Of a DNA stretch of 64,000 nucleotides, positions 9,137 through 16,331 are shown piece after piece; the stretch's first letter is position 1, and each line of letters starts with the position of its first letter. Position numbers and translations under genes: made by a program. Source of the DNA: Mesorhizobium onobrychidis (GTDB taxonomy: Bacteria > Pseudomonadota > Alphaproteobacteria > Rhizobiales > Rhizobiaceae); the NCBI RefSeq assembly GCF_024707545.1, contig NZ_CP062229.1:1669501-1733500 (forward strand), read 5' to 3'. Under the pieces are notes generated by a model that searched no databases, had not been told where the DNA came from, and saw only the letters and a list, made by a program, of their open reading frames with translations.

Positions 9137-9910
9137 TCACGCCACCGACCAGCCGCCATCAACCAGTATGTTCGCGCCGGTGATCAGCGACGCTGCCGGC
9201 GAGGCCAGGAACACCACGGTGCCCGCGACATCGATCGGATCACCGATGCGGCCGAGCGGGATGTGGCCGAGCACATGCCTATGAAACTCCGGATCGGCGA
9301 GCGAGGGCCGCGTTCCGTCGGTCCAGATGAAGGTCGGTGCGACGCTGTTGACGGTGATCTTGTGCTGCGCCCATTCGGCCGCGAGGCAGCGGGTGAGGTG
9401 GTTTATCGCCGCCTTGGTCATGCAGTAGATCGCTTCGCCCTTCAGCGTCACCGTGCCGGCCTGCGAACTGATGTTGATGATGCGCCCGGATTTCTGCTCG
9501 ATCATTAGCCGGCCGACCGCCTGGGTGGTGAAGAACGTCCCCTTGAGGTTGACGTTCACGGTGAGGTCGAAATCCGCTTCGGTCACGTTCTCCGCCAGGT
9601 TTTCAGGTCCAAGCCCGACATTGTTGACGAGTACGTCGATGCGGCCGAAGGCGGCGTGGGCGTCGGCGACAGCTTTTCGCACCGTCGCCAGATCGGTGAG
9701 GTCCATCTGTACCGCCAGCGCGCGCATGCCCATGCGCTCGATCTCGGCGGTGAGGTCCGCGCCGTCGGCAGCAATGCGCACGCCGACGATCACGTCGGCG
9801 CCGGAGCCGGCGCAGGCGAGCGCGCAAGCGCGTCCGATGCCGCGCGAGGCGCCAGTGACCAGCACAACCTTGTCAGCCAGATCGAATTTCGGCGTGAACT
9901 CGTTCGTCAT
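9137..9910 (-). CDS. SDR family NAD(P)-dependent oxidoreductase
   Basis: 257 aa, the usual length of a classical short-chain dehydrogenase. It has the cofactor motif TGASRGIG (residues about 19-26), NNVG near 91, Ser in NISSQAG, and the catalytic YCMTK (YxxxK) pattern. The C-terminus GANILVDGGWSVA is typical of FabG-like sugar or hydroxyacid dehydrogenases. GGGAGG lies just before the ATG. It is divergent from the SAF-domain dehydrogenase and may act in the same pathway, oxidising a polyol or hydroxy acid; the substrate cannot be read from sequence. Confidence 0.92.
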   Translation of the reverse strand: MTNEFTPKFDLADKVVLVTGASRGIGRACALACAGSGADVIVGVRIAADGADLTAEIERMGMRALAVQMDLTDLATVRKAVADAHAAFGRIDVLVNNVGLGPENLAENVTEADFDLTVNVNLKGTFFTTQAVGRLMIEQKSGRIINISSQAGTVTLKGEAIYCMTKAAINHLTRCLAAEWAQHKITVNSVAPTFIWTDGTRPSLADPEFHRHVLGHIPLGRIGDPIDVAGTVVFLASPAASLITGANILVDGGWSVA

Positions 9911-10115
9911 CTCAACCTCCCCTGAAAACCCTGCGCGAGGCGCGCCGCCCGACAGGGACGGTCTCCTCAGCCCTGAACATCATCGGGGCGGATACACTAC
10001 CCGCTCGCGATATGAACGCCAGTCACAAGAAATTGCCGACGAGGGCCGGTTTCGTTGGCAAAAGGTCACCGTTCCCTGCTATTCCCCCTCCAAATCAAAA
10101 GCAGTGGACTTGCGC

Positions 10116-11432
10116 ATGACCAATGTCGCCCTGACCGGGCTTGCCCGCGATCTCGCCAAGCGCGCCGCGGAAGGCCGTCCGGTGCGCATCGGCGTCATCG
10201 GCTCCGGCGAGATGGGCACCGACCTGGTGACGCAAGGCATGCTGATGCCGGGCATTTCGGTGTGCGCCGTCTCGACCCGCCGCCCACACACGGCGCGTGA
10301 TGCCGTCCGTATCGCCTATGGCGACGAGGCGATGGCACGCGAGGCCGATACGCCGTCGAAGCTCAGCGAGGCGATCGAGAGCGGAAAAATCGCCATCACC
10401 TCGAACGAGATGCTGGTCACCAATCCGCTCATCGACGTGGTCATCGACGCCACCGGCAAGCCCGGCGTCGCCGCCGATTTCGACCTGATGGCGATGGAGC
10501 ACGGCAAACATCTGGTGATGATGAATGTCGAGGCCGACGTTACCATCGGCTGCTATCTGAAACAGCAGGCCGACCGGCTCGGCGTCGTCTACTCGGTCGG
10601 CGCCGGCGACGAGCCGTCGAGCTGCATGGAACTGATCGAGTTCGCATCCGCGCTCGGCTACACCATCGTCTCGGCCGGCAAGGGCAAGAACAACCCGCTC
10701 AACCATGACGCGGTTCCCGATGATTATCGCGCGGAAGCGCTGCGCCGCAACATGAACCCGCGCATGCTGGTCGAGTTCGTCGACGGCTCGAAGACCATGG
10801 TCGAGATGTGCGCCATCGCCAACGCCACCGGGCTGGTGCCGGACATTGCCGGCATGCACGGGCCCAAGGCCGATCGCGATGAATTGGCCAAGGTGCTCAT
10901 CCCGCGCGCCGATGGCGGCATCCTGTCGAGAAAAGGCGTCGTCGACTACACCATCGGCAAGGGCGTGGCGCCCGGCGTCTTCGTCGTCGTCGAGGCGACG
11001 CACCCGCGCATCATCGAGCGCATGGACGACCTGCATATCGGCCACGGGCCCTATTACAGCTTCTTCCGGCCGTATCATCTGACCTCGCTGGAAGTGCCGC
11101 TCACCGCCGCGCGGATCGCGCTCTATGGCAAGCCTGACATGGTGCCGCTGCCGAGGCCGGTCGCCGAGGTCTGCGCCGTGGCCAAGCGCGATCTCGCCGC
11201 CGGCGAGACTTTCGATGCCATCGGCGAGACCTGCTACCGCTCCTGGACCATGACTGTCGAAGAGGCCCGCGCCAACCGCGCCGTGCCGGTCGGCCTGCTC
11301 GAAGGCGGCAAGGTGCTGAAACCGGTCAGCAAGGGCGAGCTGCTGACATCAGGCAATGCCGCGCCAGACACGACAACTAGGCTTTTCGCCTTGCGCCGGC
11401 TACAGGACGAGATGCTGTACGGGGCGGGGTAG
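10116..11432 (+). CDS. SAF-domain, homoserine-dehydrogenase-like NAD(P) oxidoreductase
   Basis: 438 aa. The N-terminal Rossmann domain carries GVIGSGEMG (residues about 24-32), and the middle contains DATGKPG and YSVGAGDEPSSCMELIEFA, as in a family related to homoserine dehydrogenase. The C-terminal part (PRPVAEVCAVAKRDLAAGET) is SAF-like. Members are often near carbohydrate-catabolic genes and are thought to act on branched or short sugar derivatives, but the substrate here is unknown. The Met at 10116 is chosen because it opens the conserved domain; the frame stays open far upstream without homology. It is divergent from an SDR gene. Confidence 0.8.
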   Translation: MTNVALTGLARDLAKRAAEGRPVRIGVIGSGEMGTDLVTQGMLMPGISVCAVSTRRPHTARDAVRIAYGDEAMAREADTPSKLSEAIESGKIAITSNEMLVTNPLIDVVIDATGKPGVAADFDLMAMEHGKHLVMMNVEADVTIGCYLKQQADRLGVVYSVGAGDEPSSCMELIEFASALGYTIVSAGKGKNNPLNHDAVPDDYRAEALRRNMNPRMLVEFVDGSKTMVEMCAIANATGLVPDIAGMHGPKADRDELAKVLIPRADGGILSRKGVVDYTIGKGVAPGVFVVVEATHPRIIERMDDLHIGHGPYYSFFRPYHLTSLEVPLTAARIALYGKPDMVPLPRPVAEVCAVAKRDLAAGETFDAIGETCYRSWTMTVEEARANRAVPVGLLEGGKVLKPVSKGELLTSGNAAPDTTTRLFALRRLQDEMLYGAG

Positions 11433-11463
11433 TGCGGTGCAGAAATTTGATGCCGGCGGGACA

Positions 11464-11624
11464 GCGCCCCCTCTGTCCTGCCGGACATCTCCCCCCACTT
11501 GGGGGGAGATTGGCAGCTTGAGCGGCTCCGCTCGAGCCTTAGACGGTGGCGATCGGCGAAAGCGGCGGTGACGGCCAATCTCCCCCCTCGTGGGGGAGAT
11601 GTCCGGCAGGACAGAGGGGGGCGC
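11464..11624. repeat. RIME-like intergenic palindromic element
   Basis: Two arms of about 50 bp (11464-11514 and 11574-11624) are near-perfect inverted copies of each other, separated by about 59 bp. Each arm also contains its own inner palindrome (a run of C, a short loop, a run of G). This large-palindrome layout is that of the RIME-type mosaic elements of rhizobia. It sits between two convergent genes (SAF dehydrogenase and proC), a usual site for such elements, and could act as a transcription stop. Confidence 0.8.
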
Positions 11625-11703
11625 GAAGGATCGCTATAGAGCGTTTGCTATCATCGCTGACTGTCAACGGTCGCCGCCGACCGGCTTGCAACGCCTCACG
11701 CCG

Positions 11704-12519
11704 CTACTTCCCCAGTTCGATCGACCTTAGCCGTGCCGCCTCCACCGCTTCGGTGAGCAGATGGGTCAGCCGGTCCTCGCCCATCAGCACGGCCAACGCG
11801 GCGGCCGTGGTGCCGTTGGGGCTGGTCACCTGCTGGCGCAGCACGCCCGGATCTTCGCCGCTTTCGGCGGTGAGCGAGGCGGCGCCATAGACCGTCTGTA
11901 TGGCCAGCAGGCTGGCGGTTTTGGCCGGCAATCCGGCCTTCTCGGCAGCCACAGTCAGCGCTTCGATGAAATGGAAGATATAGGCAGGTCCAGACCCGGA
12001 CACCGCCGTCACCGCGTCCATCAGGCTCTCGTCGTCGATATCAGTCACTTCGCCGCTCGCCGAAAGCAGGTCGGCGACGAAGCGTTTGGTGTCGTCGGAA
12101 ACCAGCCGGTTGGAAAACACCACCATCATGCCCTTGCCAATGGCCGCCGGCGTGTTGGGCATGCAGCGCACGACCGGCGCGCGATCGCCCAGAATGGCCT
12201 CGAAAGTGGCGACCGGCGTTCCGGCGGCGATGCTGACGAAGGTGGTACGGCCATCATTGAAGCGCCTGTAGGCGGCAGTCGCGTCGCGGATCACTTGCGG
12301 CTTCACCGCAATGACGACGAGGGCCGGAACGGCATCCGCTGAAATGCCGTCGGCGTCCGCCGCAGCACTGCAGCCCAGCGCTTCGGCGCGCTTGCGCAAA
12401 TCGGAATTGGGCTCGACCACGAAAACCGCCGCGGGGGCGAGCTTGCCCGATTTCACCCACCCCGAGAGCATGGCGTAGCCCATATTGCCGCAACCGGCGA
12501 GAACAAGCCTGATCGTCAT
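11704..12519 (-). CDS. proC: Pyrroline-5-carboxylate reductase
   Basis: 271 aa. It catalyses the last step of proline synthesis, the NAD(P)H reduction of 1-pyrroline-5-carboxylate, in the cytoplasm. The N-terminal Rossmann motif is VLAGCGNMGYAM, followed by AVKPQ, the central RCMPNTPA, and the ProC signature DAVTAVSGSGPAYIFHFIEA with QTVYGAA beyond it. The length is standard. A GGAGG-type site precedes the ATG, and a 49-bp palindrome lies just upstream. No operon partner is seen. Confidence 0.96.
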   Translation of the reverse strand: MTIRLVLAGCGNMGYAMLSGWVKSGKLAPAAVFVVEPNSDLRKRAEALGCSAAADADGISADAVPALVVIAVKPQVIRDATAAYRRFNDGRTTFVSIAAGTPVATFEAILGDRAPVVRCMPNTPAAIGKGMMVVFSNRLVSDDTKRFVADLLSASGEVTDIDDESLMDAVTAVSGSGPAYIFHFIEALTVAAEKAGLPAKTASLLAIQTVYGAASLTAESGEDPGVLRQQVTSPNGTTAAALAVLMGEDRLTHLLTEAVEAARLRSIELGK

Positions 12520-12534
12520 GGAAAACCTCCGCTA

Positions 12535-12583
12535 GAGCATCGGACCCAAAAGCGGGTACCGGTTTTGGGAAAATCCGATGCTC
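12535..12583. repeat. Short intergenic palindrome
   Basis: Inverted repeat with outer arms GAGCATCGGA and TCCGATGCTC and inner sequence CCCAAAAGCGGGTACCGG. It is of the type scattered through Rhizobiales intergenic DNA. It lies between the proC start and the end of the O-antigen ligase remnant. Confidence 0.65.
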
Positions 12584-12648
12584 AAACAAAAAGATGGCTT
12601 CCCATAGACGTTCGTGGCGGGGCGGGGAAGCCCTGTTGGGACGGAGGA

Positions 12649-13206
12649 TCAGGACGGACCACGGACCGCAATCGGCCGCAGCGACACTTGTTTGAGGCCG
12701 AACATGCCGAACACGAAGAACAGCCAGACCGGATCGGCGCGATGGAAGAAGACGCTTTCGAGGAAGGCGTTCAGCGCTGCGAACAACACCACCATCATGA
12801 AGAAGTCGCCGAGATAGATGTTTTCCCTGCGCAAGGGAATGCGCAGGTAGTCGCGCAGCGGCGCGATCAGGAATGTGTAGACCGCCACGCAGAGCGCCGG
12901 GATGCCCATCAGCACGGCGATGTCGAGATAGCCGTTATGGCCATGCACGATGGTTCTGATGTCCCAGGCCCGGTCGAAGGGCTGGTCCTGATTCAACAGC
13001 AGTGGCGTGCCCCAGAAGCTCTCGAAGCCGTAGCCGCTCCACGGCCGCTTCGCCAGCATCTCGCCGGCGAATTCCCACAGCGTCGTGCGCCCGGTATAGG
13101 TCAGGTCGGGGAAATAGATCGCCGCCAGATGCTTCACCGGCGGCAGGAAGACGATGCCCAGCGTGCCGATCGCCGAGGCGATGATGGCCAGCGCGAACAG
13201 GATCGG
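12649..13206 (-). pseudogene. O-antigen ligase/polymerase family protein, C-terminal remnant
   Basis: About 185 codons encode the last membrane segments and periplasmic loop of an O-antigen ligase/ExoQ-like polymerase, including LTYTGRTTLWEFAGEMLAKR, then PWSGYGFESFW and VHGHNGYLDI, which are typical of this family. The N-terminal half (usually more than 200 residues) is missing. At about 13206 homology stops and, on the other strand, a glycosyltransferase tail begins, so a deletion or rearrangement has fused two broken genes. The open frame runs to 13290, but those extra residues are antisense of the glycosyltransferase. Confidence 0.7.
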
Positions 13207-13463
13207 CGTACATCGATGCGCGTCACTGCACGCTGCCGATCGCCTTCGGCGCGCTGCTCGATTTCCTGAGCTGCACGGTGCCGCGGGCACCGCTGTGGAT
13301 GGGCCGGCTCAGGCTCGAATGGCTGTTTCGGCTGTGGATCGAACCGGGCCGCCTCTGGCGCCGCTATGTGGTCGGTAATCCCCTGTTCCTGTGGCGCGTC
13401 ATTGGCCAGAAATTCTTGTGCAGGCCCGCTCCTGCCAGAGCAGGCCCCGGAGCAGACCGTTGA
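13207..13463 (+). pseudogene. WecG/TagA/CpsF family glycosyltransferase, C-terminal remnant
   Basis: The translation contains GALLDFLSCTVPRAPLWM followed by RLEWLFRLWIEPGRLWRRY and VVGNPLFL, the conserved C-terminal tail of WecG/TagA/CpsF glycosyltransferases, which transfer N-acetylmannosamine-type sugars to lipid carriers. Only about 80 of the usual 240 or so residues remain. The 5' part ends at the junction with the reverse-strand O-antigen ligase remnant. Its TGA stop overlaps the TTG start of the next glycosyltransferase, so the original operon order is still visible. Confidence 0.75.
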
Positions 13464-14379
13464 ACAGCCGGTTCGTACCGAGCCCTGCCGCCGAGGCCGA
13501 TGTCCTTCGCCAGAGACCGACGGCGGCGGTCGTGACCGCAAGCTATGCGCCGGATTTGGAGCGTTGCCGCCTGCTGTGCGAGACCCTCGACCGCTACGTT
13601 TCCGGCGTGGCGCACCACTATATTCTTGTCGAGCATCGCGACGTGGCGCTGTTTCGCCAGCTGGAGAACAGCCGCCGCACAGTCGTCGACGAGCGGGACC
13701 TGTTGCCGCGCTGGCTGCCTTCGACGATCCGCTCAGCCTGTTCCGCCGGCGCATCTGGCTCAGCCTGAAGACCATGCCGCTGTCCGGCTGGCATGTGCAG
13801 CAGCTTCGCCGCATCGCGATATCAGCGCACGCCGGGGAAGACGTGCTGGTCTTCTGCGATTCCGACGTGGCCTTCCTCAAACCTTTCGACTGCAGCGCCT
13901 TCTGGCGCGATGGCAAGGTGCGGCTGTTCCGCCGCGACGGCGTGCTGTCGGGTGAAGGCCGTGAGGAGCATCGCATCTGGTCGCGCAATGCCGGCTTGGC
14001 GCTCGGTATCGAACCATCAGAGGTTTCCACCCACGACTACATTTCGACGCTGATTGCCTGGCGCCGCGAAACCGTGACGGCCATGTGCGCCCGGATCGAG
14101 AAGATCCATGGCCGCAACTGGGTCGAAATCGTCGGTGCGACACGCAGATTCTCCGAATGCATGATCTACAACCGCTATGTCGACGACGTGCTCGACGGCG
14201 CCGGCCATTTCCACGGCTCGGGGGAGTTCTGCCGCGTCCACTGGACGGGCGAAGCGCTGTCGGACGACGAGTTCCGCCGCTTCGTCGCCGCCATGGCGCC
14301 GGAACAGGTGGCCATCGGCATGCAGTCCTTCATCGGCACGGACATCGGCCGCATCCGCCGTCTGATCGGGCTGGATTAG
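13460..14379 (+). pseudogene. Frameshifted glycosyltransferase-like gene (DUF6492 type)
   Basis: Two frames together make one protein of about 306 residues. The first frame (TTG at 13460, GGAG upstream) gives AAVVTASYAPDLERCRLLCE through RRTVVDERDLLPRWL. The second continues from about 13715 with AAFDDPLSLFRRRIWLSLKT, VFCDSDVAFLKPFD and FCRVHWTGEALSDDE. The DSDV and the N-terminal VVTASYAPD patterns fit a nucleotide-sugar glycosyltransferase-like fold. The break lies near 13712-13722, and the total span (920 bp) is not a multiple of three. A sequencing error could also explain this. Confidence 0.7.
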
Positions 14380-14653
14380 TCCTAGGGCAAAATCCGATCA
14401 CTCTAAACGAGCGGGTTCGATCTGACCCGAAAACGACTCTCACAACTCCACTCACGGAACGGCCGTTGTGCGCCGCATCTCTGCCGTAGGGATCAGGTTT
14501 GCCTCTTCCTGAAAGCAGACATCGCCAGCGACCACACTGGAGGTTATGGTTGCGCCATCTGCCGACGTTAGCGTAAAACGCGGCAGGGTCCGCTCTGTGG
14601 GCGAGATGCGGCATCCGCCGGACTTTCGCCGATAGATGTAGCCGACGGGTGGT
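14380..14653. other. Intergenic stretch without a supported gene
   Basis: This lies between the frameshifted glycosyltransferase and the NUDIX gene. A 70-codon reverse frame (14452-14664) overlaps the end of the NUDIX gene but has no recognised motif and no clear ribosome site. It marks the left edge of the 28-kb catabolic block. Confidence 0.5.
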
Positions 14654-15112
14654 TCAGAGCACACGAGCCTGAGTCATCGATCTAACGAGACTGGCCAGTT
14701 GCGGTTCATCGATTAGGGCCGCTGCGTCGGCCGGCGAGAGCCAGGCGCGTTGCCGCTGGGAACGCTCATTCCAGTCAGGCTGCACATCGACGACCGATAG
14801 CAGATAAACCTTGACGGTCACCCGCACGAAGTGGTCGGAAAGGCGCTTCCAATAGGTGTAGACGCCTAGTGGCTCCTTCAACGCCTCGCCAACAACGCCG
14901 GCCTCTTCCGATGCTTCGGTGACTGCTGCCTTCCTTCCGCTCATGCCCTTCATCGGCCAGCCTTTCGGCACGATGAAGCGGTTGGTCGTGTTGGAGGTGA
15001 TCAGCATCTCCTTTACGTTACCGTGGCCGTCAAGCCGGAACGGAACTGCCGCAACTTGCCTGATCGGTTTGCCCTTCTTCGCCACGCGGACGATCCGCTT
15101 TTCCTTGACCAT
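14654..15112 (-). CDS. NUDIX hydrolase
   Basis: 152 aa. The core is KGWPMKGMSGRKAAVTEASE followed by EAGVVGE. It follows the Nudix pattern (GX5EX7REUXEEXGU), but the first Glu position reads Lys and the Arg reads Thr, while the metal-binding E..EE cluster is kept. Rhizobial proteins of this type are related to diphosphoinositol-polyphosphate phosphohydrolases. The Met at 15112 is chosen because family homology begins there. It is divergent from the AfuA-like gene, and association with phosphosugar or inositol phosphate handling is plausible but inferred. Confidence 0.85.
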   Translation of the reverse strand: MVKEKRIVRVAKKGKPIRQVAAVPFRLDGHGNVKEMLITSNTTNRFIVPKGWPMKGMSGRKAAVTEASEEAGVVGEALKEPLGVYTYWKRLSDHFVRVTVKVYLLSVVDVQPDWNERSQRQRAWLSPADAAALIDEPQLASLVRSMTQARVL

Positions 15113-15303
15113 CAAATCCTGGATCTCATTGACGACGCGGCTGACTCTAACATCGACGGTCGTTGCGGGAGGATATATGGACAGCCCTGTTCCAGCCGCC
15201 ACCGACTCGATTTGCAAATCGGCACAAAAGCTCCCAATCTGGTTGCCGCCGCAGCAGAGCCTTATACTTATTAGTCGGCGAAACAATGGGAGGAAATGCG
15301 CAC

Positions 15304-16329
15304 ATGAAAAAGACCTATGTCCGTCTGGCGGCAACGGCTGCAATGCTCGTCTCTGCCGCCACCTCGGCTTACGCCGACAGTCTCACCCTCTATTGCGCCG
15401 CCGACGAGGCCTGGTGCCAGCAGATCAAGACTACCTTCGAGGAAAAGACCGGCATCACTGTCGACATGACCCGCAAGAGCTCCGGCGAGACATACGCCCA
15501 GTTGCGCGCCGAGGCCGGAAACCCGAAGGGCGACGTCTGGTGGGGCGGCACCGGCGATCCTCACCTCCAGGCCGCCGAGGAAGGACTGACTGAGGAATAT
15601 ACGTCCCCGATGCGCGGCGAACTGCACGACTGGGCGATCAAGCAGGCGGAAGCCGCCAACAACAAGACGATCGGCGTTTACTCCGGTGCGCTCGGCTTCG
15701 GCTACAACAAGGATTTGTTGGCTAAGAGCAACCTGCCGGAGCCGAAATGCTGGGCCGATCTGACCAAGCCGGAATACAAGGGCCATATCCAGATGGCCAA
15801 CCCGAACTCATCGGGCACCGCCTATACGATGCTCGCCACGATGGTTCAGCTGATGGGCGAGGACAAGGGTTTTGAGTACCTGAAGGCGCTCCACGCCAAC
15901 ATCAACCAGTACACCAAGTCCGGCTCCGCTCCGATTAAGGCCGCGGGTCTCGGCGAAACGACCATCGGCATCGTCTTCATGCATGACGCGGTGACGCAGA
16001 CCGCAGCCGGCTTCCCGATCGTCACGGTGGCGCCTTGCGAAGGTACCGGCTATGAGATCGGCTCGATGTCGCTGATCAAGGGCGCCCGCAACCCGGAAGC
16101 AGCAAAGCAGTTCTACGACTGGGCGCTGACCGCCGAGATGCAGTCGAAGGCGAAGGACGTGAAGTCGTTCCAGTTGCCTTCGAATAAGAACGCCACCGCA
16201 TCCGAACTGTCGCCCGACCTGTCGACCATCAAGCTCATCGACTACGACTTCAAGAAGTATGGATCGAGCGCCGAGCGCAAGCGCCTGCTGCAGAAGTGGG
16301 ATACCGAGGTCTCGACCCTGCCGCAGTAA
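15304..16329 (+). CDS. AfuA-like ABC transporter substrate-binding protein
   Basis: 341 aa with a signal peptide (to about residue 23). It belongs to the FbpA/AfuA periplasmic binding family usually labelled iron(III). The paired Tyr residues that bind Fe3+ in FbpA are not seen. The equivalent region reads FMHDAVTQ and, 24 residues after the His, a Glu in EGTGYEIG. From memory, the sugar-phosphate binder AfuA of Actinobacillus uses His205, Asp206 and Glu229, with the same spacing. The cargo is therefore predicted to be a phosphorylated sugar. GGGAGGAAAT precedes the start, and the permease and ATPase genes follow directly. Confidence 0.85.
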   Translation: MKKTYVRLAATAAMLVSAATSAYADSLTLYCAADEAWCQQIKTTFEEKTGITVDMTRKSSGETYAQLRAEAGNPKGDVWWGGTGDPHLQAAEEGLTEEYTSPMRGELHDWAIKQAEAANNKTIGVYSGALGFGYNKDLLAKSNLPEPKCWADLTKPEYKGHIQMANPNSSGTAYTMLATMVQLMGEDKGFEYLKALHANINQYTKSGSAPIKAAGLGETTIGIVFMHDAVTQTAAGFPIVTVAPCEGTGYEIGSMSLIKGARNPEAAKQFYDWALTAEMQSKAKDVKSFQLPSNKNATASELSPDLSTIKLIDYDFKKYGSSAERKRLLQKWDTEVSTLPQ

Positions 16330-16331
16330 TC

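Noticed and set aside
9453..10115. Long N-terminal extension of the SAF-domain dehydrogenase
   Set aside because: This part is antisense to the SDR gene, and homology begins only at the Met at 10116.
12565..13269. A 234-codon forward frame
   Set aside because: It is antisense to the O-antigen ligase remnant, whose family motifs are clear.
14452..14664. A 70-codon reverse frame between the transferase remnant and the NUDIX gene
   Set aside because: No motif and no ribosome site, and it overlaps the end of the NUDIX gene. Not enough to call a gene.
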